Below, piece by piece: positions 8,237 through 16,399 of a DNA stretch of 64,000 nt. The notes beneath the pieces are model-generated. The model saw only the letters and a list, made by a program, of their open reading frames with translations. It did no database searches and was not told where the DNA came from. The position numbers and the translations under genes were made by a program. Source of the DNA: Lysobacter sp. Root690 (GTDB lineage Bacteria > Pseudomonadota > Gammaproteobacteria > Xanthomonadales > Xanthomonadaceae); contig NZ_LMHM01000001.1 in NCBI RefSeq assembly GCF_001427785.1, forward strand, positions 851,540 to 915,539, read 5' to 3'. The first letter of the stretch is position 1; each line of letters opens with the position of its first letter.

Positions 8237-9277
8237 TCAGTTGTGTGTCCGCACCAGCGAACGTCGGTATTTCTCGGCTTCCCAGTCGATCAGCGCGGCC
8301 ACGTCGGCCTCGCCCAACCGCACCAGGCCGTCGTCCTCGCACACCCGCAGCGTGACCAGCGCCAGGCACTGCAACATCGCCTGCGCGCCGTCCGACAGCC
8401 CCGGCACGGTCAACACGCCGGCGCCGGGCACCAGCGCGAACGCCGGCGCGACGCCGCTGTCGCCGGTGGTGCGTTCGACCGCTTGCGACAAAGATTCGCC
8501 CTCGCCCACCACCGCCGCGCAGTGCCCCAGAAACACCGCGTGATCGGGGTACAGCACGCCGTCGCGCGCGATCTGCAACGCTTGCGCATCGGTCGCCAGC
8601 CCATGCACCGATTCGGTGCCCGGCAGCGCCCACTGCAAATCATTGACCGCAGCCAGTCGCTGCGGCTGCGACGGCGGCGCGACCCGTTCGACGATCGCCA
8701 CGCGGCGTTCGACCTCGGCCAGCAATGCATCGGCCTGAACGCGGTCGTTCGCGCCGATCACCAGACCGTGATTGGCCAGCACCAGTACGTCCGGCGCGCG
8801 CGTGGACAGCACTTGCGCGACCGCGCGGGTCAAGGGATAGCCAGGCCGTTGATACGGAATCCACGCCCAGTCGAGGCCATCGAGCAATCTCGCCAGCTGC
8901 GCTTGCGCGCGTGTGCGTATAGCCCACGCGATGGTGTTCACCGAGTGCACATGGACCACCAGCGGATGCGGCAGCAGTGCATGCAGCGAGGTTTCGATCG
9001 ACGGACGCAGCGCAAGACCGCTGCCGAGCTGAGTCAGACGGGCTTCGCCATCCTCGTGGCGCAGCGCGTCGCGCACCTTAGCTAATGGCAGCGGGACGAA
9101 GATGTCGCGCTCGCGCGCATGCGCAAGCCACGTGCCTGAAGCCTTCACCCACAGCACATCATCGCGTTTAAGCGATGTGTTGCCGCCACCACCCTGCACC
9201 AACAACGGATCGGCGCCGATCCGCGCGGACAGGTCGATTAGATCGGTCAAAAAGTCGATGTTGGCCACATCACCCAC
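8237..9277 (-). CDS. Class II aldolase/adducin family protein
   Basis: A 346-residue cytosolic protein. QGGGGNTSLK, VKASGTWL, the zinc-type HxH in VVHVHSVNTIAW and LANHGLVI are the conserved elements of class II (fuculose-phosphate) aldolases. The C-terminal 120 residues are an extension, as in longer RhaD-like members. A GTG at 9277 is the longest start, and GTG at 9268 is an in-frame alternative. It is the promoter-proximal gene of the minus-strand operon, 35 bp ahead of the tandem nucleotidyltransferase. A plausible role is making or breaking a phosphorylated sugar later activated by the next enzyme. Decarboxylase or epimerase activity is possible in this family. Confidence 0.8.
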   Translation of the reverse strand: MGDVANIDFLTDLIDLSARIGADPLLVQGGGGNTSLKRDDVLWVKASGTWLAHARERDIFVPLPLAKVRDALRHEDGEARLTQLGSGLALRPSIETSLHALLPHPLVVHVHSVNTIAWAIRTRAQAQLARLLDGLDWAWIPYQRPGYPLTRAVAQVLSTRAPDVLVLANHGLVIGANDRVQADALLAEVERRVAIVERVAPPSQPQRLAAVNDLQWALPGTESVHGLATDAQALQIARDGVLYPDHAVFLGHCAAVVGEGESLSQAVERTTGDSGVAPAFALVPGAGVLTVPGLSDGAQAMLQCLALVTLRVCEDDGLVRLGEADVAALIDWEAEKYRRSLVRTHN

Positions 9278-9676
9278 CCATGGGCAATGCTCGTTTCCGG
9301 CACCTCAAGTGCCTGTATGAACAGCCATTCCATGCATAGCCCCCCGGCTAAAAAAAACTCCTGAAATCCCCTTAACGCAGCGGTATTTGAGAATCGGACG
9401 CCCCCGTCCGTTCCCTGCAGCGCGCCGTTGGTCGGCACCGTAATCGTTTCCCCTGCCGAGAATTCAAGGTCTCGACAACCGATTGCGGCCCGCTTTGTGC
9501 CTAAGCCCCGTTATGTGGATAGGATATACGCGGGGGGCACAGCCAACAGCATGCCTAGGATGATAGCGGCCACATGCCGTGCGTAACAACATCTCATGGT
9601 TTGCGAATAGTGCGTGCCATAAAAACGCCGACAGGGTAGGTCGGCTGACGAGAGTCGTCACAAGGAAGGTAGAGGG
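9278..9676. promoter_or_regulatory. Divergent intergenic region between glycan operon and NRPS operon
   Basis: This 399-bp stretch has no convincing gene. It separates the minus-strand aldolase from the plus-strand NRPS and must hold promoters for both. Its lower-GC parts are around 9340-9400 and 9515-9530. A perfect 6-bp dyad with a 3-base spacer, TGACGA-gag-TCGTCA, lies at 9646-9660 just upstream of the NRPS ribosome-binding site AAGGAAGG (9662-9669). The dyad could be an operator or a 5'-leader hairpin. Exact -35/-10 boxes are not assigned. Confidence 0.5.
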
Positions 9677-12600
9677 ATGAGCGAGATTGACCATCGCATC
9701 GCAGGGTTGTCCCCGGCGAAGCGGGAACTGCTGCGCCAGATCGCGGCACGCCAACGCGGTAGCAACCAGATTCAAGCCCGGCCACGGCCCGAGCGGATCC
9801 CGCTGACCTTCGGTCAGCGCCGCCTGTGGTGGCTGGACCAGTTCACGCCCGGCATGACCGCGTACAACTCACCGGCCGCGCTGTGGCTGGACGGCACGCT
9901 CGATCGCGATGCGCTGCATGCCGCGGTACAGGCACTGGCCGATCGCCACGAAGCGCTGCGCACGGTGTACCGCAAGCACGACGGCGAACCGTTCCAGAAA
10001 ATTCTCGACCAGGTGCAGGCGCCGTGGCGCGAATTGCGCGCCGACGGCGCGACGCCGCAGGCGCGGCGCGAGGCCGCGCTCGACATCGCGCGCGCCGAAA
10101 TCCGCGGCACCTTCGACCTGAGCGCCGACGCGATGCTGCGCGCGGCCTTGATCGAAGTCGAACCGCAATTGCATCTGTTGGTGCTGACCTTCCACCACAT
10201 CGCCATCGATGGCTGGTCGATCAGCAAGCTGCTCGACGAGATGTACACGGTCTACAACGCGCGCCTGGCCGGCGAAGCGCCGAAGCTCGACGCGCTGCCG
10301 CTGCAGATCGCCGACATCGCGCTGTGGCAGCAGGAAACCCTCGGCGAAACCGGCCTACAGCCCCAGCTCGACTACTGGCGCGAGCGCCTGACTGGCGCTG
10401 CGACCACGCTGGATCTGCCGGCCGATCGCCCGCGTCCGGCGGTGCAGAGTTTCCGCGGCGCGCTGTACCGGGTCGAGATTCCGGCCGCGCTCAACGAACG
10501 CATCGAAGCCTTCGCGCGCGAGAGCAAATCGACCCTGTCGATGGTGTTCATGGCCGCGTACCAAGCGCTGCTCGCGCGCTACACCGGCCAGGACGACATC
10601 ACCGTCGCGATGGGCATCGCCGGCCGCAACCGGATCGAACTCGAATCGGTGGTCGGCTTCTTCGTCAACACTCTGGCGCTGCGCACCACCTTCGAAGGCG
10701 ATCCGAGTTTCGCCCAGTTGCTCGAACGCGTGCGCGAAAGCGTGCTGGCGGCGATGGAGAACGGCGACGCGCCGCTGGACAAGGTGCTCGAAAGCCTGCG
10801 CCTGCCGCGTTCGTCCAGCCATACGCCGCTGGCGCAGGTGATGTTCTTCTTCCAGAACTACCCCGCGATCGAGTCGGAATTGACCGGCCTGCGGGTCGAA
10901 TCGATGCAGCTGACCGAGCTGCAGCCGGGCAACGCGCAGGGCGACCTGAGCCTGTTCGTGACCCAGGACGCCAAGCGCGAAATGGTGTTCGAATACAGCA
11001 CCGATCTGTTCGACGCAGCGCGCATCGAACGCCTGGCCGAGCATCTGCTGACCCTGCTTGAGCATGCGGTCGCCGCGCCGGACACGCGCGTGGCGCAACT
11101 GCGCCTGATGAACGACGCCGAGCAAGCCGAACTGGCGCACTGGAACGACACCGTGCGCGAATTGCCCGCGCAGCGCACCTTGTCGACCTTGATCCAGGCG
11201 CAGGTCGAACGCACGCCCGACGCGATCGCGCTGAGCTTCGGCGCGCGCGAAATCAGCTATCGCGAACTCGATCGCCGCGCCAATGCGCTCGCGCATGAAC
11301 TGCGCGCGGCCGGCGTGACCGCCGGCGCGCTGGTCGGGCTGTATGTCGAGCGCACGCCGGAGATGCTGATCGGCCTGCTCGGCATCCTCAAGGCCGGCGG
11401 CGCCTACGTGCCGCTGGACCCGACCTACCCGGTCGATCGCCTGGCCTACATGCTGGAAACCTCGGCCTCGCGCGTGCTGGTGACCCAGCGCGAACTCGCG
11501 GCCACGCCGCCGGCGGAAGTCGAAAAAGTCGTGCTCGCTGACGCCGACGCGGTGCTCGGCGACAACGCCGATCATCCGCCCGCCGACGGCGCGAGTGAAG
11601 ACGATCTGGCCTATGTGATCTTCACTTCCGGCTCGACCGGCAAGCCCAAGGGCGTGGAAATCCGCAACCGTTCGGCGGTGAACCTGCTGCGTTCGGTCGC
11701 GCGCGAACCCGGCCTGGCCCAGGGCCAGAAGCTGTGCGCGATCAGCACGCTGTCGTTCGACATCGCGCTGTTCGAACTCGTGCTGCCGTTGACCGTCGGC
11801 GCGAGTATCGTGCTGGTCGACCGCGACACCGCGCGCGACGGCATGAGCCTGCGCCGCCTGGTCGACAACGCCCATCTCGACGTCATGCAGGCCACTCCGG
11901 CCACCTGGCGCATGCTGTTGGAAGTGGGCTGGCGCGGCAACGACACGATCAAGATCATCTCCACCGGCGAAGCGCTACCGCGCGAACTCGCCGACCGCCT
12001 GCTGCCGTGCTGCGGCGAGCTGTGGAACCTGTACGGCCCGACCGAAACCACGGTGTATTCGGCGCTGTGCCGCGTGCATGCCGGCGAAGGCCCGATCCTG
12101 GTCGGCAAGCCGGTCGACAACACCCAGATCCACATCGTCGACCGCAACATGCAGATGCTGCCGATCGGCGTGCCGGGCGAGTTGCTGATCGGCGGCGACG
12201 GCCTGGCCGCGGGATACAGCGGGCGTCCGGATCTGACCGAAGAGAAGTTCATCCCCGATCCGTTCAGCACCGTTGCCGGCGCGCGTTTGTACCGCACCGG
12301 CGATCTGGCGCTGTGGCGCCGCGACGGCACGATCGAGGTGATCGGCCGCATCGATCACCAGATCAAGCTGCGCGGTTTCCGCATCGAACTGGGCGAAATC
12401 GAATCGGTGCTGGCGCAGTACGACGGCGTCACCCAGGCAGTCGTGCATTGCCGCGAAGACACCCCGGGCGACAAGCGTCTGGTCGCCTACGTCACCGCCG
12501 AAGGCGCGGCGCCGGCGTTGGTCGCATTGCGCGATCATCTGCGCGCCGCCCTGCCCGACTACATGGTGCCCAGCGCGTTCGTGGTGCTGGATCAGTTCCC

Positions 12601-13030
12601 GCTCACCCCGAACGGCAAGGTCGACCGGCGCGCGTTGCCGGCGCCGGAAACCGCGAGCGGCGCGCAGGACGGCGAGGCCGACGTGCTCGCGCCGCGCACG
12701 CCCGAGGAAGAAATGCTGGTCGAGCTGTGGCAGCAGTTGCTCAATCTGCGCAGCGTCGATGTGCGGGCGAATTTCTTCGACCTCGGTGGTCATTCGCTGC
12801 TCGCCACCCGGCTGCTGTCGCGCATCGATCAGGCCTACGGCGTCGAATTGCCGCTGCGCACCCTGTTCGCGGCGCCGACCCTGGAGCAGCTGGCCGTGTG
12901 CGTCGCCGATGCGCGCGCGCAGTTCCAGCCCGACGATCTGGAAGCGCTGCTCGCCAGCCTGGAAAACCTCAGCGACGAAGAAGCGAGCGCGCAGTTGAAT
13001 GCGTCCTCGCAGCCCGGAGCTTCATCATGA
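9677..13030 (+). CDS. NRPS module 1: condensation-adenylation-thiolation
   Basis: A 1117-residue single-module synthetase. An N-terminal helical segment (LSPAKRELLRQI) precedes a C domain at about 40-470 with HHIAIDGWS (His173-His174). The A domain, about 500-985, has FTSGSTGKPKG, FDIALFEL, YGPTETTV and LYRTGDL. A T domain carries LGGHSLL with phosphopantetheine Ser1040. By alignment to the GrsA Phe domain I read the ten-residue specificity code as DIFQITLVYK, which I cannot assign to an amino acid. No loading module precedes it, so the C domain either accepts an acyl or aminoacyl starter supplied in trans or is used as the first unit. The C-terminal tail LASLENLSDEEA looks like a docking helix for the next protein. 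The stop overlaps the next start (ATGA). Confidence 0.93.
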   Translation: MSEIDHRIAGLSPAKRELLRQIAARQRGSNQIQARPRPERIPLTFGQRRLWWLDQFTPGMTAYNSPAALWLDGTLDRDALHAAVQALADRHEALRTVYRKHDGEPFQKILDQVQAPWRELRADGATPQARREAALDIARAEIRGTFDLSADAMLRAALIEVEPQLHLLVLTFHHIAIDGWSISKLLDEMYTVYNARLAGEAPKLDALPLQIADIALWQQETLGETGLQPQLDYWRERLTGAATTLDLPADRPRPAVQSFRGALYRVEIPAALNERIEAFARESKSTLSMVFMAAYQALLARYTGQDDITVAMGIAGRNRIELESVVGFFVNTLALRTTFEGDPSFAQLLERVRESVLAAMENGDAPLDKVLESLRLPRSSSHTPLAQVMFFFQNYPAIESELTGLRVESMQLTELQPGNAQGDLSLFVTQDAKREMVFEYSTDLFDAARIERLAEHLLTLLEHAVAAPDTRVAQLRLMNDAEQAELAHWNDTVRELPAQRTLSTLIQAQVERTPDAIALSFGAREISYRELDRRANALAHELRAAGVTAGALVGLYVERTPEMLIGLLGILKAGGAYVPLDPTYPVDRLAYMLETSASRVLVTQRELAATPPAEVEKVVLADADAVLGDNADHPPADGASEDDLAYVIFTSGSTGKPKGVEIRNRSAVNLLRSVAREPGLAQGQKLCAISTLSFDIALFELVLPLTVGASIVLVDRDTARDGMSLRRLVDNAHLDVMQATPATWRMLLEVGWRGNDTIKIISTGEALPRELADRLLPCCGELWNLYGPTETTVYSALCRVHAGEGPILVGKPVDNTQIHIVDRNMQMLPIGVPGELLIGGDGLAAGYSGRPDLTEEKFIPDPFSTVAGARLYRTGDLALWRRDGTIEVIGRIDHQIKLRGFRIELGEIESVLAQYDGVTQAVVHCREDTPGDKRLVAYVTAEGAAPALVALRDHLRAALPDYMVPSAFVVLDQFPLTPNGKVDRRALPAPETASGAQDGEADVLAPRTPEEEMLVELWQQLLNLRSVDVRANFFDLGGHSLLATRLLSRIDQAYGVELPLRTLFAAPTLEQLAVCVADARAQFQPDDLEALLASLENLSDEEASAQLNASSQPGASS

Positions 13031-16000
13031 GTGAGCTCGACGCACGTCTGGCCGGCCTGTCGCCGGAAAAACGCGCGCTGCTGTTGCAGCAACTGGGCCG
13101 CAAGCAAAGCGCGGCCCCGAAGCAGGATATCGTTCGCCGTCAGCGGCCGGCGCGCCTGCCGCTGTCGTTCGCCCAGCAGCGCCTGTGGATCCTCGACCAG
13201 CTCGATCCGGGCTCGGCGGTCTACAACGTGCCGCTGACCCTGTGGCTGCGCGGTCCGCTCGACGCCGCGCTGATCCAGCGCGCGCTCGACGAAATCCTGC
13301 GCCGTCACGAAAGCCTGCGTTCGGTCGCCCGCGCCGACGACGACGGCCCGTTCCAGGTGGTGTTGCCGCCGTCGACGGTGCAACTGGCGCAGCAGGACCT
13401 GCGCCATCTGGACGAACCGGCGCGCGAAGCGGCGGCGTTCGAACTCGCGCGCGCGCAGGCGGCGCGCTCGTTCGACATCGGCAACGGCCCGCTGTTGAGC
13501 GCGTCGCTGAGCCGGCTCGAGGACGAGCGTCACCTGCTGACCGTCAATGCCCATCACATCGCCGTCGACGGCTGGTCGCTCGGCATCGTGCTGGACGAAT
13601 TGCAGCAGCTGTACGCGGCCTATCGCGGCGAGCGCCCCTCGCCGCTGGCCGAGCCGGCGTTGCAGTACGTCGACTACGCGCTGTGGCAACGCGATCAGTT
13701 CGAAAACCAGACCCTGGCCAAGCAGCTCGACTACTGGAAACAGCAGCTGTCCGGGCGCCTGCCGGTGCTGGAATTGCCGGGCGATCGTTCGCGACCGGCC
13801 TTGCAGAGCCATCGCGGCCAGGTGTTCCGCGACGCGGTGCCGGCCGAGTTGTACGAAGAGGTGAAGCGCCTGAGCCGGCAGGAAGGCGCGACCGCGTTCA
13901 TGACCGTGCTGGCCGCGTTCAACACGCTGCTGATGCGCTATTCGGGCCAGTCCGACCAGATCGTCGGCGTCGGCATCGCCAATCGCAATCGCCAGGAACT
14001 CGAGTCGCTGGTCGGCTTCTTCGTCAACACCCTGGCGGTGCGCAACGATCTGTCCGGCGATCCGACCTTCCGCGAGTTGCTCGCGCGGGTACGCGACAAC
14101 ACGCTCAACGCCCAGTCCAACCAGGACCTGCCGATCGAACGGCTGATGGAGGAACTGGACCTGGACCGGGCGCTGAGCCATTCGCCGTTGTTCCAGGTGA
14201 TGCTGTTCTTCCAGAATTTCCCCGGCGAATCCAATCGCGTCTCCGGCCTCGACATGAGCCCGGTGACTTTCGACGCGATCAACCAGGGCACCGCGCGCAA
14301 CGACCTGTCGCTGTTCGCCAGCGAGCACTTCGGCGCGTTGCAGTTGTTCTTCGAATACGCGACCGATCTGTTCGACGAAGCCACGGTGGCCGCGTTCTCG
14401 CGCCATCTGATCCAGTTGCTGCGCGCGGTGGTCGCCGATCCGACCAAGCGCCTGAGCGAAATCGACATCCTCGGCGACGATGAGCGCCGGCAACTGCTGC
14501 GCGACTGGAACGACACCGCGCGCGAACTGCCGGCCGATCCGACCCTGCATGCGCTGTTCGAAGCCCAGGCCGCGCGCACGCCCGACGCGATCGCGGTCGA
14601 GCAGAACGGCGCGCGCGTGAGCTACGCCGAACTCGACGCGCAAGCCGACGCCATCGCCCGCGCGCTGGTCGCGCACGGCACCGCGCGCGGCGACATGATC
14701 GGCCTGTTCGTCGAACGCAGCCCGCGCATGCTCGCGGCGATGCTCGGCGCGCTCAAGGCTGGCGCGGCCTATGTGCCGATGGACCCGAGTTATCCGAGCG
14801 AGCGTCTGCGCTTCATGCTCGAGGATGCCGCGCCACGCGTGGTCCTCGGCGAACGCGCCCTGCTCGCGCAGTTGCCGGCATCGACGAGCCCGACCCTCGC
14901 GCTCGAGGACGCGCTTGCCGCGCCCGCGGGCGAACGCGTCGCCGCAGGCGTCGGTCCGGACGACATCGCCTATGTGATCTTCACCTCGGGCTCGACCGGC
15001 CGTCCGAAGGGTGTGCAGATTCCGCACCGCGCCGCCGCGAACTTCCTGAGCTCGATGGCGCGCGAACCCGGCCTGAGCGCCAGCGACGCGGTCTGCGCGG
15101 TGACCACGCTGTCGTTCGACATCGCCCTGCTCGAGCTCATGCTGCCGCTCAGCGTCGGTGCGCGCGTGGTGCTCGCCGATCGCGACACCGTCGGCGACGG
15201 CGCCGCTCTGGCGCGCCTGATCGAAAGTTCGACCAGCACTGTCATGCAAGCCACCCCGGCGACGTGGCGCATGTTGCTCGACGCCGGCTGGCGCGGCGCG
15301 CCGCACCTGCGCCTGCTGTGCGGCGGCGAAGCGCTGCCGCGCGAACTCGCCGATCGATTGCTGGCGTGCTGCGGCGAGTTGTGGAATCTGTACGGCCCGA
15401 CCGAGACCACCGTCTGGTCGACGGTCGAACGCGTACGCGCCGGCGAAGAGGCGATCAGCATCGGCACGCCGATCGCCAACACCCAGGTCTACATCGTCGA
15501 TCGCCAGATGCAGCCGGTTCCGGCCGGTGTGCCCGGCGAATTGCTGATCGGCGGCCTCGGTGTCGCCCGCGGCTATCTCGACCGGCCCGAAATGACCGAC
15601 GAAAAATTCATCGCCGACCCGTTCGGTGCGAACGCGAACGCGCGCCTGTACCGCACCGGCGATCTCGCCCGCTGGCGTCGCGACGGCCGGCTGGAAGTGC
15701 TCGGCCGTATCGATCATCAGGTCAAGCTGCGCGGCTTCCGCATCGAGCTGGGCGAAATCGAATCGGTCCTGGCCGAACAGCCCGACGTGCTACAGGCGGT
15801 CGTCATCTGCCGCGAAGACCGTCCCGGCGACAAGCGCCTGGTGGCCTACATCGTGCCGCGCGCGAGCGACACGTTCGACACCGGCGCCGCGCGCGCCGCC
15901 GCGCGCCAGCGCCTGCCCGACTACATGCTGCCCTCGGCCTGGGTCGTGCTGGCGCAACTGCCGCTGACCCCGAACGGCAAGGTCGATCGCCTCGCCCTGC

Positions 16001-16371
16001 CCGCGCCGGAAGCCGGCGCGATCGAAGCCGATCGCTACCTCGCGCCGCGCAACGGCGAGGAAGCCACGCTGGCCGGTCTGTGGGCGGAAGTGCTGGGGCT
16101 CCAGCGCGTCAGCATCGACGGCGACTTCTTCGAACTCGGCGGCCACTCGCTGCTCGCGACCCAGCTGGTCACCCGCATCAACAAGGCCTTCGGCGGCGAA
16201 ACCCCGCTGCGCGCCTTGTTCGAAGCGCCGACCGTGGCCGGCTTCGCGCAGTGGCTGATGCAACAGCGGGTCGACAGCGTCGATGCCGACGATCTGCTCG
16301 GCATGCTCGATCAGCTCGAAGGTTTGTCCGACGACGAAATCCAGGCCCTGCTCGCCGACGCCGGCGCTTGA
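13027..16371 (+). CDS. NRPS module 2: condensation-adenylation-thiolation, predicted glycine
   Basis: 1114 residues, with the same architecture and clear kinship to module 1: an N-terminal docking-like helix (LSPEKRALLLQQL), a C domain with HHIAVDGWS at His176-His177, an A domain with FTSGSTGRPKG near 650, and a T domain with LGGHSLL at Ser1041. The specificity code reads DILQLGLVWK, which differs at one position from the known glycine code DILQLGLIWK, so glycine activation is likely. The C-terminal tail has two acidic helices (LLGMLDQLEGLSDDEI) suited to docking with the third synthetase. The start ATG at 13027 overlaps the module 1 stop by four bases. A 28-bp gap follows. Confidence 0.93.
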   Translation: MSELDARLAGLSPEKRALLLQQLGRKQSAAPKQDIVRRQRPARLPLSFAQQRLWILDQLDPGSAVYNVPLTLWLRGPLDAALIQRALDEILRRHESLRSVARADDDGPFQVVLPPSTVQLAQQDLRHLDEPAREAAAFELARAQAARSFDIGNGPLLSASLSRLEDERHLLTVNAHHIAVDGWSLGIVLDELQQLYAAYRGERPSPLAEPALQYVDYALWQRDQFENQTLAKQLDYWKQQLSGRLPVLELPGDRSRPALQSHRGQVFRDAVPAELYEEVKRLSRQEGATAFMTVLAAFNTLLMRYSGQSDQIVGVGIANRNRQELESLVGFFVNTLAVRNDLSGDPTFRELLARVRDNTLNAQSNQDLPIERLMEELDLDRALSHSPLFQVMLFFQNFPGESNRVSGLDMSPVTFDAINQGTARNDLSLFASEHFGALQLFFEYATDLFDEATVAAFSRHLIQLLRAVVADPTKRLSEIDILGDDERRQLLRDWNDTARELPADPTLHALFEAQAARTPDAIAVEQNGARVSYAELDAQADAIARALVAHGTARGDMIGLFVERSPRMLAAMLGALKAGAAYVPMDPSYPSERLRFMLEDAAPRVVLGERALLAQLPASTSPTLALEDALAAPAGERVAAGVGPDDIAYVIFTSGSTGRPKGVQIPHRAAANFLSSMAREPGLSASDAVCAVTTLSFDIALLELMLPLSVGARVVLADRDTVGDGAALARLIESSTSTVMQATPATWRMLLDAGWRGAPHLRLLCGGEALPRELADRLLACCGELWNLYGPTETTVWSTVERVRAGEEAISIGTPIANTQVYIVDRQMQPVPAGVPGELLIGGLGVARGYLDRPEMTDEKFIADPFGANANARLYRTGDLARWRRDGRLEVLGRIDHQVKLRGFRIELGEIESVLAEQPDVLQAVVICREDRPGDKRLVAYIVPRASDTFDTGAARAAARQRLPDYMLPSAWVVLAQLPLTPNGKVDRLALPAPEAGAIEADRYLAPRNGEEATLAGLWAEVLGLQRVSIDGDFFELGGHSLLATQLVTRINKAFGGETPLRALFEAPTVAGFAQWLMQQRVDSVDADDLLGMLDQLEGLSDDEIQALLADAGA

Positions 16372-16399
16372 TCGCACTCTCAAGGACGAACCGCACCGC

